Part shown: positions 27,754-37,131 of the stretch, piece by piece
Layout: each line of letters begins with the position of its first letter
How positions within the stretch are numbered: position 1 is the first letter of the stretch
Source of the DNA: an uncultured Woeseia sp.
Lineage (GTDB): Bacteria; Pseudomonadota; Gammaproteobacteria; Steroidobacterales; Woeseiaceae
Assembly: GCA_913031125.1 (NCBI GenBank)
Contig: CAJWFK010000003.1
Coordinates: 58,924 to 122,923 of the forward strand
DNA: 64,000 nt
Direction of reading: 5' to 3'
Notes under the pieces: generated by a model
The model's database searches: none
Seen by the model: the letters and a program-made list of their open reading frames with translations, nothing else
Told to the model about the DNA's origin: nothing
Position numbers and translations under genes: made by a program

Positions 27754-27762
27754 CGTGGGAGT
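27739..27762. terminator. Strong hairpin spanning the stop codon, between convergent genes
   Basis: ACTCCCACGC-ATTA-GCGTGGGAGT, a 10-bp GC-rich perfect stem with a tetraloop. The TAG stop of the secreted haem-motif protein starts in the loop. No T-run follows on either strand. The next gene ends 28 nt away on the other strand, so this may end or separate both transcripts. Confidence 0.55.
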
Positions 27763-27789
27763 ATAGGAGATGTTGAGAGTTCTCTTAGC

Positions 27790-29340
27790 CTATCCGGTGG
27801 CGCTGCGGAGTTTCTTCTCTGCGGCGTCTTGCTCTTCTTGGTCCACTGCATCAACAAAGACGTTTTCCGGTGCCGCCATTCCTGGATCTATCATTGGCTC
27901 ACCTGTTTGAATAAAGCGCTGCAGGTAAAAACCTGCCAATGCGAGCATTACGCCACAAACCGATGCAATCAGCGATAGTGATCCAAACCATAGCAGGGCG
28001 ATGATTCCTACTGTACCTCGTTCTACATCAGTTGCTGAATCTTCATTATCCCAATACATGGCAAGGCGATAAATCTGGTTCTGGTTAATAAGATGATTTA
28101 TTTCAGATTGCAGGCTTCTTTGGTTGTTCCGAATTTCGAAAATCTGCTCATCTAGACCAAACGACCTGTCCGCTATTTGGTCAAGTTCCACCATTTTAGT
28201 AGCGAGATAGTCATCGACTTCTTGATTTTGCGAGTTGCGAATAGTGGCAAATCGAGCTTTATCCTGGGCTGCCCTCGATAGAGCATTACTCTCAAGATCA
28301 GCATTATTCTGTAGGCGTTGCTCTATTTCCTGCTTCAGTGAATCTATTCGTTCATTCGCATCTGCAATACGCCCAGTGTATTTATTGTTGACAAATTCTA
28401 GCTGCTGTTTCAGTTGTGCTTCCATGGTTGACTGTTGCTGGATAGCGGTGCCACCTAGATAGCCGCTGACGACAACACCCAATTGGTCTTCTTTGTCCTT
28501 AATCAAAGCACGATATTTGTTCTCGCGTGTTGCACGATTAAACACTGTTGCGGTTGCCATAGATTCTGCAAACTCTGCCTTAAGAGCTTCGAGTTCAACT
28601 AGCAGTCGGTCTCGTTCGTCGGAACTACCACTAATGTTGCCTAGAATAAGTGTTGAGAAGCGGTCTTCTACTGCCTCCGTTTCATCACGCCAGTCACTAT
28701 AGTAATCATCGAGAACAATCTGGATGCGAGTGATTTCCTGTTCCAATTCATCCTGGAAACTGTAGTCAATTTCTCTCAGCACTTGCTGAGCATTATTGTC
28801 TATTCTCTGGGCAACCGTACGGTATTGGCTGTCGATTTCCTCTCGGTCGGCAGTGACATCTTCAAGCACTTCTTCTTCAGTGAATTTCACTATAAAATTT
28901 CTTCGGTTTTCGAGTAAAGCAATCTGATTTTCAGAGCTTTCTATTTGGTTTTTACGGGTGTCAATCGAACGGTTTAGGTTGGAAAAATTGCGTTCGAACC
29001 CGTTTAGCATGGTCTCGAAAGTAATAAGGCAGAGAAAAAGAACGAATACGAGAAACATTGAGCGCCATACAATATTGCGAACACTCATGAATGCGAAGGT
29101 CAGTGGAATTTTGCAAAGCTCCACGACCGCAATTAGTACAAACGGTAATGCGGCAACAACAATCGCTGATGTGCCGTCTAAAAGACTTACGTCAGCCTCT
29201 CCCGCATAGGAATTCAGCGCTGACACAGCAACTACAACAGATATGGTAAGTCCGATAAGAACAGCAATACCTTCTACTGTCCAAGCCAGAGCGATTAGAA
29301 GTCGTGAATAATTACTGACGTGGTTTTTTGAATACAACAC
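27790..29340 (-). CDS. Membrane protein with long coiled-coil, unknown function
   Basis: A 516-residue protein I cannot assign. Three hydrophobic segments lie near the N-terminus (about residues 13-43, 56-85, 90-112). Then comes a long charged heptad-rich region (about 115-430), and a fourth transmembrane helix (about 445-475, IIALLWFGSLSLIASVCGVMLALAGFYL) precedes a short acidic tail. This topology resembles DUF4407-type proteins, but I cannot confirm membership. The coiled-coil would lie on one side of the inner membrane. It stands alone, with a 403-bp gap upstream and a convergent gene downstream. Confidence 0.75.
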   Translation of the reverse strand: MLYSKNHVSNYSRLLIALAWTVEGIAVLIGLTISVVVAVSALNSYAGEADVSLLDGTSAIVVAALPFVLIAVVELCKIPLTFAFMSVRNIVWRSMFLVFVLFLCLITFETMLNGFERNFSNLNRSIDTRKNQIESSENQIALLENRRNFIVKFTEEEVLEDVTADREEIDSQYRTVAQRIDNNAQQVLREIDYSFQDELEQEITRIQIVLDDYYSDWRDETEAVEDRFSTLILGNISGSSDERDRLLVELEALKAEFAESMATATVFNRATRENKYRALIKDKEDQLGVVVSGYLGGTAIQQQSTMEAQLKQQLEFVNNKYTGRIADANERIDSLKQEIEQRLQNNADLESNALSRAAQDKARFATIRNSQNQEVDDYLATKMVELDQIADRSFGLDEQIFEIRNNQRSLQSEINHLINQNQIYRLAMYWDNEDSATDVERGTVGIIALLWFGSLSLIASVCGVMLALAGFYLQRFIQTGEPMIDPGMAAPENVFVDAVDQEEQDAAEKKLRSATG

Positions 29341-29743
29341 TAGGGTGTCTCCGTCTTTTTCTTATTATTGCGGCACACGCAGGTGTGTCGGACAGCTTAC
29401 ACAGTGCTCGCAATTTCCAATTATTCTAAGTGTACCGCAATAAAGCTTTCAATTTACGGTCATGAGTCACAGAGTACTATCTTGATTATATTGGTCGAAT
29501 ATACAGCAAACTGGATCATATCTATGACAGCAGGCCTACTATTTAGTCTAAAACGAAGTGACTATGTCAAATAGCAAGCGGAAAGCATGGCTAGAAGTCG
29601 GTGATATATTTTGTTCTACAAAGCCAATATAAACGCAATTTCGCAGCTGAATTTTGCATATTTTTCCTGAGAGCATGTAGATCAGATAAAGTGGGATCTG
29701 GCTAATTCTCTGTGGATTAGTGACTATTAGAATATTGAGCTAG
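29341..29743. other. 403-bp intergenic gap between divergent genes
   Basis: An AT-rich stretch between the coiled-coil membrane protein (minus) and the SSS symporter (plus). It should contain both promoters. I see no convincing gene, RNA, repeat or transcription-factor site. A short open frame at 29368-29574 has no recognisable protein character. Confidence 0.6.
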
Positions 29744-31243
29744 GTGAGGCTTCTTTTGTTTAGTATTTGGGATTGGATCATTGTCGTCGGATATATTCTT
29801 GGCACGACGCTGATTGGGCATCGCCTAAAGGGTCGACAGCAAACGACACGGGATTTTTTCCTTGGTGGCAGGAGTCTTCCTTGGTATGCGGTCACGGCTT
29901 CAACGATTGCTACTACCATCAGCGCGGTTACATTTATTGGTGTGCCGGCACTAGTCTATGCTGCCGGGGGTGATTTTGTTTATCTGCAGCTTGCCATTGG
30001 TGGTTTTATTGCAAGATATCTGGTTGCGCGCTTTCTGGTACCACTCTATTACGAAAAAGAGTTCTACAGTCCTTATGAATACATGGAGGACCGACTGGGG
30101 CAAATAGTTGGGCGCATAACCGCTGGCCTTTTTTTTATTGGAGGCGTGCTTGGCCAAGGCGTTCGTGTCTATGCGACAGCGCTGGTACTCGAACTAATTA
30201 CTGGATGGGGCCTCATGGGAAGTATCGTAATTATTGCGGCATTTTCCATACTATGGACATGGATGGGAGGTATTGCGGCAGTCATCTGGACCGACGTCGT
30301 TCAGTTTTTCATATTGGTGTTTGGCGGGTTTGCTGCATTGTATTTTGTTGTAGGTGCATTGCCAGAACAATGGACAACTTTGATTCATATTAGTCAGCAG
30401 GAAGGTAAATTCCGGGTTGTTGATCTATCAACGGACCCCCGCGTTGCCTTTACCTTTTGGGCGGCACTGATCGCTATGCCTTTCCAGAATGTTGCTGTGT
30501 ATGGGACCGATCAGCTGTTTGTGCAAAGACTCCTTTGTTGCCGAGATCAAAATGAGGCTCGAAAAGCCGTTCTTTGGGCGAACATCGGTGAGTTAGTTCC
30601 AATCTTGATGTTAACAATCGGTGCCGGTTTATTCGCGTTTTACCAGTTTAACGTGTTACCAGAAGAGCTTGCGCCCCTGGTCTGGGAAAGGGGAGACAGA
30701 ATTTTCCCAGCATTTATAATCTCGGAAATTCCTGTCGGACTAAAGGGACTTCTAATCGCGGCGATCCTGAGTGCTGCTATTTCGAGTCTTGACTCCATAT
30801 TGGCAGCGCTGTCGCAGATTTCTTTGACTATGTTTTACAAACCTTTATTTAATCCACGGGCACAAGAGTCTCATTTATTAAAGGTGTCCCGTTTGCTAGT
30901 AATCATCTGGGGGGCTGTGCTGGCATTCATGGCATGGCAATTTTCGGGGAGCAATCTGGATCTTGTGACACTTGCATTTTCTATGACGACATATACGTGG
31001 GGACCAATGCTAGGATTGCTTATCCTGAGCATTATTGCTGACCGATACCATGTTGCCGGGATCGGCAAAAGTGTGGTGGCCAGTATTATGGTTGTTCTCC
31101 TGATTAATGAACCAGAGTTGTTAAATTACATGTTTGCGACCGATTTCAAAGATCCTGTGCTCGCCTGGCCATGGCTATTTCCAATTGGCTGTTTAATCTG
31201 TGTCTCGTTTTCGTTGCGTGGACGAAAGGAAGTTGATAACTAG
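29744..31243 (+). CDS. Sodium:solute symporter (SSS family)
   Basis: A 499-residue inner-membrane transporter with about 13 hydrophobic helices. Family markers are DFFLGGRSLPWYAVTASTIATTISAVTFIG near the N-terminus, the FYSPYEYMEDR loop and the Na+-site region AAILSAAISSLDSILAALSQ. It imports an unidentified organic solute with Na+. The start is GTG at 29744. Its TAG stop directly abuts the ATG of a peptidoglycan amidase gene, so the pair is coupled. Import of a wall-derived sugar or peptide is a reasonable but untested reading. Confidence 0.9.
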   Translation: MRLLLFSIWDWIIVVGYILGTTLIGHRLKGRQQTTRDFFLGGRSLPWYAVTASTIATTISAVTFIGVPALVYAAGGDFVYLQLAIGGFIARYLVARFLVPLYYEKEFYSPYEYMEDRLGQIVGRITAGLFFIGGVLGQGVRVYATALVLELITGWGLMGSIVIIAAFSILWTWMGGIAAVIWTDVVQFFILVFGGFAALYFVVGALPEQWTTLIHISQQEGKFRVVDLSTDPRVAFTFWAALIAMPFQNVAVYGTDQLFVQRLLCCRDQNEARKAVLWANIGELVPILMLTIGAGLFAFYQFNVLPEELAPLVWERGDRIFPAFIISEIPVGLKGLLIAAILSAAISSLDSILAALSQISLTMFYKPLFNPRAQESHLLKVSRLLVIIWGAVLAFMAWQFSGSNLDLVTLAFSMTTYTWGPMLGLLILSIIADRYHVAGIGKSVVASIMVVLLINEPELLNYMFATDFKDPVLAWPWLFPIGCLICVSFSLRGRKEVDN

Positions 31244-32134
31244 ATGAAGCGCATAGTAAGCATTTTCCTCATCTTTATTAATTCAGGGTGTAATCCTCTA
31301 TCAATCGTGGATGAGCCAGCCCGTTATCAAGATGAGCGCATTAAGTACCTTATACTTCACTTCACGTCAGAACACTTTGAGCGGTCAATGGAACTCCTCA
31401 CTGGGAGCGGCGAGTCTAGGGTCAGTGTCCATTACCTAATTCCTGAGCCGGAAGATGATACTTATGAAGAGTCATCATTACGTATTTATAGATTGGTTCC
31501 GGAGCATCAGCGGGCTTGGCATGCCGGTGTTAGCTACTGGTCGGGCACGACATCTTTAAATGGTACCTCAGTCGGAATCGAAATTGTCAATCGCTCAGAA
31601 TGCAAAAGTGACAGGTTGGTGGAGGGTATTCTGACGCCTGAGGAGCAGAGTTGTACATTTTATGATTATCCTGAAGAACAAATAAATTTAGTAATACGAT
31701 TAGCTACGGATATTCTTGAACGTAATCCTGGTATCGATCCTGTGAATGTCATTGGCCATGGCGATATTGCCGCAACAAGGCGTGTCGACCCGGGCCCTAC
31801 TTTCCCCTGGAAAGAGCTTTATGAGAATGGTATTGGTGCTTGGTATGAAGAAGAAAGAATGCAGCATTACGCAGAGCAATTCGAAAAAATTTCACCCACA
31901 TTACATATGCTTCAACATGCACTTAATGCTTACGGTTATGAGATCGATGTTACCGGAGAAAATGACCCACAGACCCGGTTTGCTGTTCGAGCCTTCCAGA
32001 TGCATTTTAGACCCGCTGATTATTCAGGAAATATTGACACGCAAACTGCGGCGATTTTGTTTTCTCTCCTTGAAAGATATCGCCCAGAAAAATTACGCCA
32101 ATTACAGCGGTTAGCATTGAGCTTCGCTCAATAG
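31244..32134 (+). CDS. N-acetylmuramoyl-L-alanine amidase lipoprotein, AmiD-like
   Basis: A 296-residue envelope lipoprotein (signal ending INSGC, lipid Cys16). It has an Amidase_2 domain (about residues 30-195) with zinc-ligand regions LHFTSEHF, AWHAGVSYWSG and GHGDIAATRRVDPGPTFPW, plus a C-terminal PG_binding_1 domain (about 215-285, ALNAYGYEIDVTGENDPQTRFAVRAFQ). It cleaves the amide between MurNAc or anhydroMurNAc and the stem peptide. Length and domain order match AmiD. The start immediately follows the stop of the SSS symporter without a gap, which suggests linked roles in wall turnover. Confidence 0.9.
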   Translation: MKRIVSIFLIFINSGCNPLSIVDEPARYQDERIKYLILHFTSEHFERSMELLTGSGESRVSVHYLIPEPEDDTYEESSLRIYRLVPEHQRAWHAGVSYWSGTTSLNGTSVGIEIVNRSECKSDRLVEGILTPEEQSCTFYDYPEEQINLVIRLATDILERNPGIDPVNVIGHGDIAATRRVDPGPTFPWKELYENGIGAWYEEERMQHYAEQFEKISPTLHMLQHALNAYGYEIDVTGENDPQTRFAVRAFQMHFRPADYSGNIDTQTAAILFSLLERYRPEKLRQLQRLALSFAQ

Positions 32135-32225
32135 GAAAAATAGAAAGTATTTAGAATTCTAAATACCACTTTTCTATTAGCAAGTTTAATGATTCCTTGC
32201 AGAATACTGCCATACTTGATACAAA

Positions 32226-32240
32226 TGAGAATAAGAATCA
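32226..32240 (+). promoter_or_regulatory. Fur-box-like site upstream of a small unknown gene
   Basis: TGAGAATAAGAATCA matches the Fur 7-1-7 consensus TGATAATnATTATCA at 11 of 14 positions. It lies 20 nt before the ATG at 32260, next to a weak promoter (TTGCAG at 32197-32202, TACAAA at 32220-32225). It suggests iron-responsive control of the following gene, more weakly than the box at 18.1 kb. Confidence 0.55.
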
Positions 32241-32259
32241 TTCGTATTAGAGAATTGCA

Positions 32260-32763
32260 ATGCTATCCAAAACCGGTAATCAGCCAAAGTCACGTACTTT
32301 TAATGATTTTTGTCTCGGCGGACAATTGATTTTATGGGCAACAAGACATTGGATGCAGGCGTGTCGTCGGGAGCAGATGATTCCACCTTGTGTTTGGCAG
32401 AGTTTTTCCGTACCGGGGTTGATTCCGATTTATGTAGAGCTTTGCACATTTCTAAAGATAATCGCATTCAAGGAACTGAAGGCGCATGAGTTTAATAAAC
32501 CCCATGCCCAGAAACTTAGCAATGCGGAGATTTGTTTCATGTCGATTCTAGAAAAAATGGAGAATGGCGATTATTTGGGCGCTAACCAAGAGATAGAGAG
32601 TATCGCTTCCCCTCCCGTTGCGAGGGTTATTTTAGAGAAAAGTGGCAGAATAAATGCGTTTCTTAAAGAGGCGGACCTCCAAATTTCTTGCTTGATAGAA
32701 GGTGCGAACGGAAGAACTATCAACGAAGAACTAGCGAAGTACAGCAGGGTTACGGTTCACTAA
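32260..32763 (+). CDS. Small conserved-looking protein of unknown function, possibly iron-regulated
   Basis: A 167-residue cytoplasmic protein without signal peptide or transmembrane helix. The N-terminal segment FNDFCLGGQLILWATRHWMQA is rich in aromatic residues and resembles small uncharacterised proteins of proteobacteria that begin with a similar (L/I)xWAxRHW stretch. The remainder is helical with scattered cysteines. I cannot name a family. It is preceded by a Fur-box-like site and followed by 130 nt with no gene before a convergent NSS transporter. A role in iron or haem handling is only a hypothesis from the site. Confidence 0.65.
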   Translation: MLSKTGNQPKSRTFNDFCLGGQLILWATRHWMQACRREQMIPPCVWQSFSVPGLIPIYVELCTFLKIIAFKELKAHEFNKPHAQKLSNAEICFMSILEKMENGDYLGANQEIESIASPPVARVILEKSGRINAFLKEADLQISCLIEGANGRTINEELAKYSRVTVH

Positions 32764-32893
32764 GGGTCTAGATTTTCTGGGTTGATGTTTAAGGCGGTCC
32801 CAATTCCAAGACCAACCAAATATGCAAGAAATTAAGAATGTTGGGTACTGGTTGGGTATTTATTGATCATAGGTTTTTAATTAATAGGGTTTT

Positions 32894-34267
32894 TTAGGTA
32901 AGGCTAGTTATAAATACAGTACCAATAGCTAAAGGTGCCAAGATCCTAATGAGGAACATCCACAGCCTAAATATTGCTCCGTCCTGGAGACCTATTTCAC
33001 TGAGCAAGACATCCTTGGATATCCACCACCCAACAAAGATCGCGTAGAGGAAACCTCCAAGAGGCATAATTATTCTTTGTATAAGATAAATTATGAGGTC
33101 GAATGGTGTCATTCCGGAAAAAATTTCAAAGTTACCCAGAGGATAAAAATCCTCCCAACGAGCAAAAGACATAATTGTAATGATTCCGCTTAATAGTGCT
33201 GCTATACCTATTAATATTGCCGCTTTTTTGCGCGTTATGCCGCGAATCTCAATCGCTCGGGCCGTGATCGCCTCCAGCATATTTATCAACGAGGTTAAGG
33301 CTGCAAACATCAGCATGAGGAAAAATGCTGCCGCAATAAATGAACCACCAGGCATTTGGGCGAAGGCCGTAGATAAAGTAACAAAAAGAAGCCCGGCCCC
33401 CTCACTAGGATCCAGGCCATAGGCGAAGACTATCGGAAAAATGGCGAGGCCGGCTAATACGGCGACGAGCGTATCTCCGCCTGCGACAGTTACAGCCGAT
33501 TTAAACAAATTAACGTCTCTTGGTAAGTATGCTGAATATGTCAACACAGCCCCCGCGCCTACATTAACAGAGAAAAATGCTTGTCCCACAGCCGCCAAAA
33601 CGATAGCTGGAGTGAGTTTTGAGAAGTCGGCGGCAAACAAAAACTTGTATGCTTGGACTGTATCACCAGTAATACCCGCATAGATAACGAGTGCAAAGAG
33701 CGTAAATAATAAAGCCGGCATCACCAGCTTTACAACACGCTCGAGGCCGGTTTTTATTCCTCGTGATACAACGAAAATAGTCACACTACTGAACGCAGCA
33801 TGCCAAAAAAACATCTTCGTTGGATTTTGGATTAATGCGGTGAAGTCTTGACCTACTTCTGCTGGCGATAATCCGGCCATAGAGCCAGATACGGCCTTAA
33901 AGAAATAAGCGGCACACCAACCCGCTATTACGCTGTAAAAACCTAATACGAGAAATAGTGCGAAAAGGCCCATCCAGCCCACTATCGACCATTTGCTGGA
34001 TGCTCCAGCTTTTAGAGCGAGATGTTTCATCGCAGATGGCGCGCTCAGACCTGTTTGACGGCCAATAATCATCTCAGCCAGCATAATGGGGGTGGCCACA
34101 AGCAAAATTGCGGCCACATAAACGAGAAAGAAGGCGCTGCCACCGCTTGCGCCAAGGTTTGCTGGGAATTGCCATATATTACCAAGACCTACCGCAGCAC
34201 CAATTGAGGCAAGTATAAAGGTTAATCGTCCTGACCAATTTTCAGTCGACTTATTACTCACAGGCAA
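32894..34267 (-). CDS. Neurotransmitter:sodium symporter (NSS) family transporter
   Basis: A 457-residue LeuT-fold Na+-coupled transporter with about 11-12 helices. The unwound TM1 motif is clear (FILASIGAAVGLGNIWQFP), followed by GGSAFFLVYV and the later helix pairs of the family. Such proteins import amino acids or related amines. The start is TTG at 34267 or GTG at 34261, with no strong Shine-Dalgarno for either. It is divergent from the M16 peptidase, with about 110 bp between them. No substrate-specific residues can be read with confidence. Confidence 0.9.
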   Translation of the reverse strand: MPVSNKSTENWSGRLTFILASIGAAVGLGNIWQFPANLGASGGSAFFLVYVAAILLVATPIMLAEMIIGRQTGLSAPSAMKHLALKAGASSKWSIVGWMGLFALFLVLGFYSVIAGWCAAYFFKAVSGSMAGLSPAEVGQDFTALIQNPTKMFFWHAAFSSVTIFVVSRGIKTGLERVVKLVMPALLFTLFALVIYAGITGDTVQAYKFLFAADFSKLTPAIVLAAVGQAFFSVNVGAGAVLTYSAYLPRDVNLFKSAVTVAGGDTLVAVLAGLAIFPIVFAYGLDPSEGAGLLFVTLSTAFAQMPGGSFIAAAFFLMLMFAALTSLINMLEAITARAIEIRGITRKKAAILIGIAALLSGIITIMSFARWEDFYPLGNFEIFSGMTPFDLIIYLIQRIIMPLGGFLYAIFVGWWISKDVLLSEIGLQDGAIFRLWMFLIRILAPLAIGTVFITSLT

Positions 34268-34377
34268 GAGACCATTTGTTTATATACGATTACTATAAGG
34301 CACCCCAGGGAAAAGTGTGAACTTTAAAAATAGATTAGGTTCATAATGCTACTCATTTTAAGAAAGCAAGGTTTTTG

Positions 34378-37104
34378 ATGTCTAATAAAAAGAGCGGTTT
34401 TTTGGCCATATGGCTGTTGTTGATAGGAAGTAATTCGGCTGGTCAGACTGACATTGTTGATCGGCTAAAAATTGGTTATGAGATGTTTACTCTCGACAAT
34501 GGCCTTACCACTATAGTTCACAGTGATCATTCTACACCTACGATTTTTGTTGGAATGTGGTACGGCGTAGGATCGAAAGATGAGCCTGATGGGAAGACTG
34601 GTTTTGCACACTTGTTTGAACATCTAATGTTTCAGGGTACTGAAAATAGGGACGGTGAATACTTCGCACCGTTCACGAAAGCAGGCGCGACAGGTATGAA
34701 CGGAACCACATCGGAGGATAGAACTAACTATTATGCGACTGTTCCGAGCGGCGCCATTGACATGGCGCTTTGGATGGAAAGTGATCGCATGATAAATCTT
34801 CTCGGTGCTGTGACGCAGGCCGCCTTGGATGAGCAGCGAGGTGTGGTTCAAAACGAGAAACGGCAACGGGGAAATCGGCCATACGCAAGTGTTTATGATC
34901 GAGTGCGTGCTGGAATTTATCCAGTCGGTCATCCATACCGTCATTCTGTCATAGGATCAATGGAGGACCTTGATGCAGCCTCAATAGATGATGTGCATGA
35001 ATGGTTCAAAACTTTTTATGGTGCCAGTAATGCGGTACTTGTCTTGTCCGGTGATATAGATATTGAGTCTGCAAAAGAAAAAGTGACTCATTATTTTAGT
35101 GGAGCACAGGCAGGAATTCCCCTAGTAAAGTCGAAGCAATGGATTCCCGAGATCCGGGAAAATCGCAAAGAAATTATGTATGACCGGGTTGGCCAGGTTC
35201 GAATTTCACGAACCTGGCCCCTTCCCAATCAGCTTGATAGAGACACCACGATGATGTACCTGGTGAATGAAACCCTAGTGAGCAATAAGAATGCGCCATT
35301 GCAAAAACGTCTAGTGGATGATTTACAACTGGCCACTGATGTGAACGGTGGCGCGTATGGAAGAATCGTTAGCGGGGAGTACAACCTAACTATAAACTTA
35401 AAGCCAGGTGTGGACCCTGAACAGGTGAATCAGATTGTTGACGACGTCTTGTCAGAGTACCTTGAAAATGGGCCGGATCCGGACATCCTCCAGAATGCTA
35501 AGTTAGGCGTGAATATGTACATGCTTGGCTCGATGGAGAGCAAATCGACTATCGGCCGTATGCTGGCGGAGGGCCAGCTTTATGCGGGTGATCCACTGCA
35601 GGTAAAGAATGAAATCAGTATTCTTAATGAGGCGACGACTGAGGATTTGCTTGCGACGGCAAAGCGGTGGCTGAACAGGGGCTATTTTGAGATTACAGTG
35701 CTGCCATTTCCTGACTATGCATCTACCAGAGATGAAGTTTATCGTTCGGAAATACCAGCTGTTGACACGGTTTCGGAGATAACATTTCCTGCAATTCGTA
35801 CAGCCACACTCGAAAATGGCATGAAGGTTGTTGTGGCTCAAAGCGGGGATATCCCCCTCATTGATATTCAGTTTCGAATAAGAACTGGAAATATGGCAGA
35901 TGCGCCTGATGCGCCCGGAATATCGGACGCAGTATTTGCACTGATGCAAAAGGGCACGAAAAAGTATAACGCCAATGAACTGGCTGCAGCTAAGGGTAGG
36001 ATAGGCATGGAGGCACGCATGGCGGCGAATGTTGAAAATAGCTCCTATGGTTATCGAATCCTGACAAATTATTTGGAAGAATCGCTGGAGATTGCTTCGG
36101 AGGTGTTAAGGAACCCTACTTACCCAGATGATGAATTAACCAAGTTCCAACAGCAGGTTCTAGCATATCTTTCTAATATAGAAACCAATCCCTCCATGAA
36201 TGCGACTGATTTTTTCCAGCGTGCAATTTATGGTCCGAACCATCCACTCGGAGGCCTTTGGAATCCAGAGCTTGTCAATAATCTCAATCGTAAACGTATT
36301 CAGGACTTCCATGCGGCAGAAATTGCCCCGGACAACATAACTGTTTACATGATTGGTGATATTGATGTTGACATCGCAAAGGTAGCGCTTGAAAACACCT
36401 TCTCCGATTGGAAAGGCGGCAATCAGTCAAAGATAAGGCCGATCGGGTCTGCGTTAAGTAAAGGTCCACGTGTTGTGCTGGTGAACCAGCCAGATGCACC
36501 TCAAAGTACTATTCGAGTTGGACATGTGCTTGAACCTTTTGATGCTGATGATGATACGGAGCTGAGTATTGTTAACGGCGTTTTTGGGGCAGATTTTGAA
36601 TCGCGTATCAATATGAACTTACGAGAGGATAAGGCATGGTCTTATGGTATCGGATCGCGGATATCTAAGAATGCGAGCGGCGACCAGTATCTTATGGTTG
36701 CTGGCAGTGTTCAGACAGATAAGACAATGGAGAGCCTGCAAGAACTTATGCGGGAATTCAAAGAATATGTTACGACGCGGCCGGCGGTGGATGCAGAATT
36801 GCAACGTGTAAAGCTTAATAGGGTTCGTTCTTTGCCGGGTAGATTCGCATCCAAGCGAGGGTTTCTTAATAGCATAATTTCATCTGATTCTTTTGGGTTG
36901 TCATTTGACTATGCAGAAAATACTGCCCAGAGGGTCAATGCAGTCTCACTTCAAGATGTAAATGATCGAGCGCGGCAAATAATCAAGCCGGGTAGCCTTA
37001 CTTGGATTGTTGTTGGCGATCTCGATGAGATTGAAGACAAGGTTCGATCACTGGGGTATGGCCCTGTGGAAGTCTGGGATGGATTCGGTGAACGAATTCG
37101 TTAA
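34378..37104 (+). CDS. M16 family zinc peptidase, two-domain, exported
   Basis: A 908-residue periplasmic insulinase/pitrilysin-like protease. A signal peptide (about 1-23) precedes two M16 units. The first (about 35-460) has the inverted zinc motif HLFEH (His78, Glu81, His82) and downstream glutamates in EQRGVVQNEKRQR. The second (about 475-900) lacks a zinc motif and acts as the structural half. Many Gram-negatives encode the two halves as separate genes, whereas here they are fused in one chain. The ATG at 34378 follows AAGG with good spacing. It probably degrades small peptides or exported fragments. Confidence 0.92.
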   Translation: MSNKKSGFLAIWLLLIGSNSAGQTDIVDRLKIGYEMFTLDNGLTTIVHSDHSTPTIFVGMWYGVGSKDEPDGKTGFAHLFEHLMFQGTENRDGEYFAPFTKAGATGMNGTTSEDRTNYYATVPSGAIDMALWMESDRMINLLGAVTQAALDEQRGVVQNEKRQRGNRPYASVYDRVRAGIYPVGHPYRHSVIGSMEDLDAASIDDVHEWFKTFYGASNAVLVLSGDIDIESAKEKVTHYFSGAQAGIPLVKSKQWIPEIRENRKEIMYDRVGQVRISRTWPLPNQLDRDTTMMYLVNETLVSNKNAPLQKRLVDDLQLATDVNGGAYGRIVSGEYNLTINLKPGVDPEQVNQIVDDVLSEYLENGPDPDILQNAKLGVNMYMLGSMESKSTIGRMLAEGQLYAGDPLQVKNEISILNEATTEDLLATAKRWLNRGYFEITVLPFPDYASTRDEVYRSEIPAVDTVSEITFPAIRTATLENGMKVVVAQSGDIPLIDIQFRIRTGNMADAPDAPGISDAVFALMQKGTKKYNANELAAAKGRIGMEARMAANVENSSYGYRILTNYLEESLEIASEVLRNPTYPDDELTKFQQQVLAYLSNIETNPSMNATDFFQRAIYGPNHPLGGLWNPELVNNLNRKRIQDFHAAEIAPDNITVYMIGDIDVDIAKVALENTFSDWKGGNQSKIRPIGSALSKGPRVVLVNQPDAPQSTIRVGHVLEPFDADDDTELSIVNGVFGADFESRINMNLREDKAWSYGIGSRISKNASGDQYLMVAGSVQTDKTMESLQELMREFKEYVTTRPAVDAELQRVKLNRVRSLPGRFASKRGFLNSIISSDSFGLSFDYAENTAQRVNAVSLQDVNDRARQIIKPGSLTWIVVGDLDEIEDKVRSLGYGPVEVWDGFGERIR

Positions 37105-37131
37105 AACGGTTATTTACTTCAAGGCTTGATA

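Noticed and set aside
29368..29574. Possible small gene in the 403-bp gap
   Set aside because: No ribosome-binding site, no family feature, low-complexity composition like random AT-rich sequence.
35503..35949. Long minus-strand open frame (148 codons) inside the M16 peptidase gene
   Set aside because: Antisense to a well-supported gene, cysteine- and histidine-rich without pattern, no signal or motif.
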